From an uncultured Clostridia bacterium (lineage in GTDB: Bacteria > Bacillota > Clostridia > TANB77 > CAG-508): 9,243 bases of DNA. The translations under genes and the position numbers were made by a program. Where the stretch lies: positions 1 through 9,243 of the forward strand of contig CALXVF010000041.1 of the NCBI GenBank assembly GCA_944391895.1, read 5' to 3'. This document shows, in pieces, positions 6,339-9,243 of this stretch (within the stretch, counting starts at the first letter, position 1; each line of letters begins with the position of its first letter). The notes beneath the pieces are model-generated. The model had not been told where the DNA came from and searched no databases. It saw only the letters and a program-made list of their open reading frames with translations.

Positions 6339-7370
6339 ATGAATGAACAATTCCAAGAGAGATTAGCTGATATTCAGGATTTAGAAAGAATGCTTGATGA
6401 TGTAGCATCTCAAAAGAAAGATGAGATAATCCAAGGAAAGCAAGAAATAACAGACATAATAAAACACGAAGGTTTAACATTTAATATACAACAAAATGAT
6501 CAAGATGTTACTGTAACTAAGGACGTATATGAAGTATTAGTTCAAAAAGATGGTGAATTATATCACGAATTCTATGATGACCAAGGAAATATGCTTATGC
6601 CTGCTATATCTGATAAAGCTTTTAATGAGGGTAAAATTTTATCTGAATTAGAAAACGGTTCTTTTGATGAAAACTCTTTAATTGCTAATATATATAAAGA
6701 CCAAGATTCTAAGTCATTAGAAGAATTAGAAAAAGAGCAGACTAAGGAAGTTGCTGAGACTTTAGGTATGGACGAAAAAGATATAAAAGAATTAGATTTG
6801 GTACAAGTCGATACAAATAAGCCAGTTAAGCCTAATGATATACAAGAAAAATTAAAATCTTATATGGCTCTTGGAATGATTATTGATACAAACGAACTTG
6901 CTACTTCTGATGATACAATAAAAGAATTCTTAAATATAGATGCTAATCAATTATTAGCAATTAGAATTAATAATGAGTGGAAGATTTTTAAAATTGATGA
7001 TAAAGGTAATTTAGCTTTAGAAAATAATTTACAACTATCTTCAGCTACTCAATCTTTCAATACTATTGGCGAAGATGGTAAAAGAGAAAATAGAATGCCT
7101 GAAGTAGAATTTTACAGAAAAGATAATCCTAATATGTCTTTAGCAATTGATAGTGATAATAGAGATAATAAAACTCAAGCTTTCTTAATCGCTGGAAATA
7201 GTAGAACTGCTACTGAAATAGAAAGCACATCTGCTAAATCTCCATATGCGGATGCCAAAAACAATGAGCTAGTTCAAAAAGCTCAAGAAAATCCAGATAA
7301 AACTCATTTACATGAAGAAGAACCTGATGTAGACCCTCATGAGCCTTCATTAGAACCTAAACCTTATTAA
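6339..7370 (+). CDS. Unknown acidic protein, 343 aa
   Basis: I do not recognise this protein. It is very rich in Asp, Glu, Asn and Lys, has no cysteine and a single Trp, and shows no signal peptide or membrane segment, so it is probably cytoplasmic. Residues 1-45 and about 122-155 look helical and possibly coiled-coil. Residues 60-85 (DVYEVLVQKDGELYHEFYDD) and 205-228 (LLAIRINNEWKIFKIDDKGN) look like short beta strands around turns, possibly a repeated small fold. The last 25 residues form an acidic His/Pro tail (HLHEEEPDVDPHEPSLEP). ATG 6339-6341 is chosen because GGAGG at 6326-6330 is 8 nt upstream; an in-frame TTG at 6324 overlaps that site. It is the only plus-strand gene here, separates uvrB from uvrA, and has a palindromic repeat on each side. 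Confidence 0.85.
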   Translation: MNEQFQERLADIQDLERMLDDVASQKKDEIIQGKQEITDIIKHEGLTFNIQQNDQDVTVTKDVYEVLVQKDGELYHEFYDDQGNMLMPAISDKAFNEGKILSELENGSFDENSLIANIYKDQDSKSLEELEKEQTKEVAETLGMDEKDIKELDLVQVDTNKPVKPNDIQEKLKSYMALGMIIDTNELATSDDTIKEFLNIDANQLLAIRINNEWKIFKIDDKGNLALENNLQLSSATQSFNTIGEDGKRENRMPEVEFYRKDNPNMSLAIDSDNRDNKTQAFLIAGNSRTATEIESTSAKSPYADAKNNELVQKAQENPDKTHLHEEEPDVDPHEPSLEPKPY

Positions 7371-7403
7371 TTATAAATAAAATTCATAGCACTTATATAT
7401 AAA

Positions 7404-7487
7404 AATTGTATATTTAAAATTTTGCAGTTCCGCGCAGCTTGGAGCGATAGCGACAGTAGGGAACAAAAAATTTTTAAATATACAATT
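7404..7487 (+). repeat. Palindromic MITE-like repeat, copy C
   Basis: This 84-bp copy has the clearest ends. The left arm AATTGTATATTTAAAATTTT (7404-7423) and right arm (about 7467-7487) are complementary with one bulged base. An inner GTTCC/GGAAC stem (7427-7431, 7460-7464) encloses a loop holding GCTTGGAGCGATAGCGAC. It fills most of the gap between two convergent genes, 33 bp after the unknown gene's stop and 7 bp before that of uvrB. T-rich sequence follows the stem on both strands, so it may also serve as a bidirectional terminator. Confidence 0.85.
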
Positions 7488-7494
7488 AAATTTT

Positions 7495-9243
7495 TTATAC
7501 ATAATTTTCAAGTTCTTTTATTTTATCTCTTAATTCAGCTGCTTTCTCAAATTCTAAGTTTTGAGCATATTTTAACATTTCGTCTGTCAATCTATTTATT
7601 GCATCTTTTATATCTTCGTCTTTCTTAATCACTTCATCTTTTGTAGTATCTATTTGATATGTTGCCTTAATTGTTTCTCTTACTGCTTTCTTGATTGTTG
7701 TTGGAGTTATATTGTTATCTTTATTATATTTTTCTTGTATTGCCCTTCTTCTATTTGTTTCTGATATTGCTTTTTCCATTGAAGGAGTTAATTCATCTGC
7801 ATACATTATAACTTTACCGTCTGTATTTCTAGCAGCACGTCCAATTGTTTGTATTAACGACCTTTCTGAACGTAAGAATCCCTCTTTGTCCGCATCTAAG
7901 ATTGCTACTAATGATACTTCTGGTATATCTAGTCCTTCCCTTAAAAGGTTAATTCCAACTAGAACATCAAATTTACCCATACGTAAATCTCTAATTATTT
8001 CCATTCTTTCTAATGCCTTGATATCTGAATGCATATATCTTACTTTTATATCTAATCCTTCTAGATATGAAGTTAAATCTTCTGCCATTTTTTTAGTAAG
8101 AGTAGTAACCAATATTCTTTCGCTTTTCTCTGTTCTTTCTCTAATTTGTTCAATTAAATCGTCTACTTGGTTTTCTACAGGTTTTACATCTATTTTAGGA
8201 TCTAATAATCCAGTGGGTCTTATAATTTGCTCTACAACTCTTTCTTTTGAATGTTCTTTTTCATAGTCTCCTGGTGTTGCACTTACGAATACTACTTGAT
8301 TGATTCTTTCTTCAAATTCTTCAAATTTAAGTGGTCTATTATCAAAAGCTGATGGAAGTCTAAATCCATAATTAACTAAAGTTTCTTTTCTAGCTCTATC
8401 TCCATTATACATTGCTCTTACTTGTGGAATAGTTGCATGTGATTCATCTATAAGTAACAAAAAGTCTTTAGGAAAATAATCAAAAAGAGTAAATGGTGGA
8501 CTTCCCGCTTCTCTTCCGCTAATATGCCTAGAATAATTCTCTATTCCTTGACAAAATCCTGTTTCTTTCATCATTTCTATATCAAAATTTGTTCTTTCTT
8601 CTATTCTTTGAGCTTCTAATAATTTGCCATTATCCTTAAAATATTTTATTCTTTCCTGAAGTTCTTCTTGAATAGTTGTAATCGCTCTTTCCATTTTATC
8701 TGCTGTTGTTACATAGTGTGAATTTGGGAATATCATAACATGATTTCTTGTTCCTTCAACTTTACCTGTAAGTGGATTAATTACATCTATTTTTTCAACT
8801 TCGTCACCCCAAAAGCTAACTCTTACAGCGGTTTCTCCTTCATCAGATGGATATATTTCTACTACATCTCCCTTAGCTCTAAAAGTTCCTCTTTTAAAGT
8901 CTAGTTCATTTCTTGTATATTGCATATTAATTAGCTTTTTTAAAACTGTATTTCTTTCAACTTGCATACCTGGTCTTAATGAAATTATCATATGCTCGTA
9001 ATCTATAGGGTCTCCTAATCCATATATACAAGACACTGATGCCACTACAATTACATCTCTTGTCTCAAAAAGTGATGCTGTTGCAGAGTGTCTTAATTTA
9101 TCTATTTCATCATTTATTGATGCATCTTTTTCTATATATGTATCTGATGATGGTACATATGCTTCTGGTTGATAATAATCGTAATAAGATACAAAGTATT
9201 CTACATTATTCCCGAGGGAAAAACTCTTTGAATTCGCTATAAA
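7495..9243 (-). CDS. uvrB: Excinuclease ABC subunit UvrB, 5' end missing, apparent frameshift
   Basis: UvrB is the helicase-like damage-verification subunit of nucleotide excision repair. It is delivered by UvrA and recruits UvrC. The N-terminus with Walker A lies beyond the right edge. Visible parts include the damage-probing beta-hairpin SYYDYYQPEAY (about 9157-9189), DESH of motif II (8437-8448), VSATPG, LVTTLTKKM, the LLREGLDIPEVSL segment, QTIGRAARN (7825-7851) and a C-terminal UVR domain (about 7498-7600) that contacts UvrC. The frame continues unbroken past the ATG at 9043-9045, which is internal because the conserved ETRDVIVVASVS precedes it. Upstream of about 9211 the expected YSEFKEFFP appears in another frame (9215-9241), which then meets TAA at 9206-9208. 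A one-base insertion thus separates the ends. The remaining 570-odd residues look intact, so either the gene is disrupted or the base is an error near a contig end. Confidence 0.93.
   Translation of the reverse strand, partial: FIANSKSFSLGNNVEYFVSYYDYYQPEAYVPSSDTYIEKDASINDEIDKLRHSATASLFETRDVIVVASVSCIYGLGDPIDYEHMIISLRPGMQVERNTVLKKLINMQYTRNELDFKRGTFRAKGDVVEIYPSDEGETAVRVSFWGDEVEKIDVINPLTGKVEGTRNHVMIFPNSHYVTTADKMERAITTIQEELQERIKYFKDNGKLLEAQRIEERTNFDIEMMKETGFCQGIENYSRHISGREAGSPPFTLFDYFPKDFLLLIDESHATIPQVRAMYNGDRARKETLVNYGFRLPSAFDNRPLKFEEFEERINQVVFVSATPGDYEKEHSKERVVEQIIRPTGLLDPKIDVKPVENQVDDLIEQIRERTEKSERILVTTLTKKMAEDLTSYLEGLDIKVRYMHSDIKALERMEIIRDLRMGKFDVLVGINLLREGLDIPEVSLVAILDADKEGFLRSERSLIQTIGRAARNTDGKVIMYADELTPSMEKAISETNRRRAIQEKYNKDNNITPTTIKKAVRETIKATYQIDTTKDEVIKKDEDIKDAINRLTDEMLKYAQNLEFEKAAELRDKIKELENYV

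Noticed and set aside
6324..6341. TTG at 6324 as start of the unknown plus-strand gene
   Set aside because: The TTG overlaps the GGAGG ribosome binding site that serves ATG 6339-6341, so the extra five residues are not expected.
6146..6346. A 66-codon plus-strand frame through copy B, possible leader peptide
   Set aside because: It is a translation of the palindromic repeat, has no ribosome binding site and overlaps the start of the real gene. Its sequence shows no protein-like features.
182..7487. The three repeats as part of a CRISPR array
   Set aside because: They are kilobases apart, in both orientations, internally palindromic, and have no spacers or cas genes nearby.
9039..9242. Plus-strand frame opposite uvrB at the right edge
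   Set aside because: It is the antisense of highly conserved UvrB sequence and has no protein-like character.

Overview
The window is strongly AT-rich bacterial DNA with AGGAGG-type ribosome binding sites, TTGACA/TATAAT promoters, short intergenic gaps and peptidoglycan synthesis. This points to a low-GC Bacillota, most likely an uncultured gut-type Clostridia. The genetic code appears standard, since Trp codons are TGG where I checked. No tRNA, rRNA, CRISPR array or transposase gene was seen.

Layout, with almost everything on the minus strand. At the left edge is the start of a gene (1-118) whose N-terminus looks like a major facilitator transporter. It has its own promoter. To its right is a three-gene minus-strand unit read from about 3150 down to 275: a cytidylate-kinase-like NMP kinase, murD (overlapping it by 17 bp) and a 238-residue Pro/Asn/Tyr-rich protein of unknown function. 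Next comes uvrA (3209-6031), a full-length gene with a strong promoter and a compact terminator. A single plus-strand gene (6339-7370) encodes an acidic, cysteine-free 343-residue protein that I do not recognise. Finally uvrB (7495-9243) is converging on it and is cut by the right edge.

uvrA and uvrB supply the damage-recognition and damage-verification parts of nucleotide excision repair. They often lie together as uvrB-uvrA. Here they keep that order and strand, but the unknown plus-strand gene sits between them.

The least ordinary content is outside the conserved genes. (1) Three copies of a small palindromic, MITE-like repeat (84-121 bp) lie in the intergenic regions at 182-268, 6161-6281 and 7404-7487. 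Two of them bracket the unknown gene. (2) The uvrA promoter has a perfect 11-bp inverted repeat covering its -10 box and spacer, with a core resembling a degenerate LexA/SOS box. (3) The unknown gene appears to be read from a divergent promoter through a roughly 200-nt leader that contains one whole repeat copy. (4) uvrB carries an apparent single-base frameshift near 9211-9223, at a TTCCC/GGGAA palindrome close to the window edge. It may be real or an assembly error.
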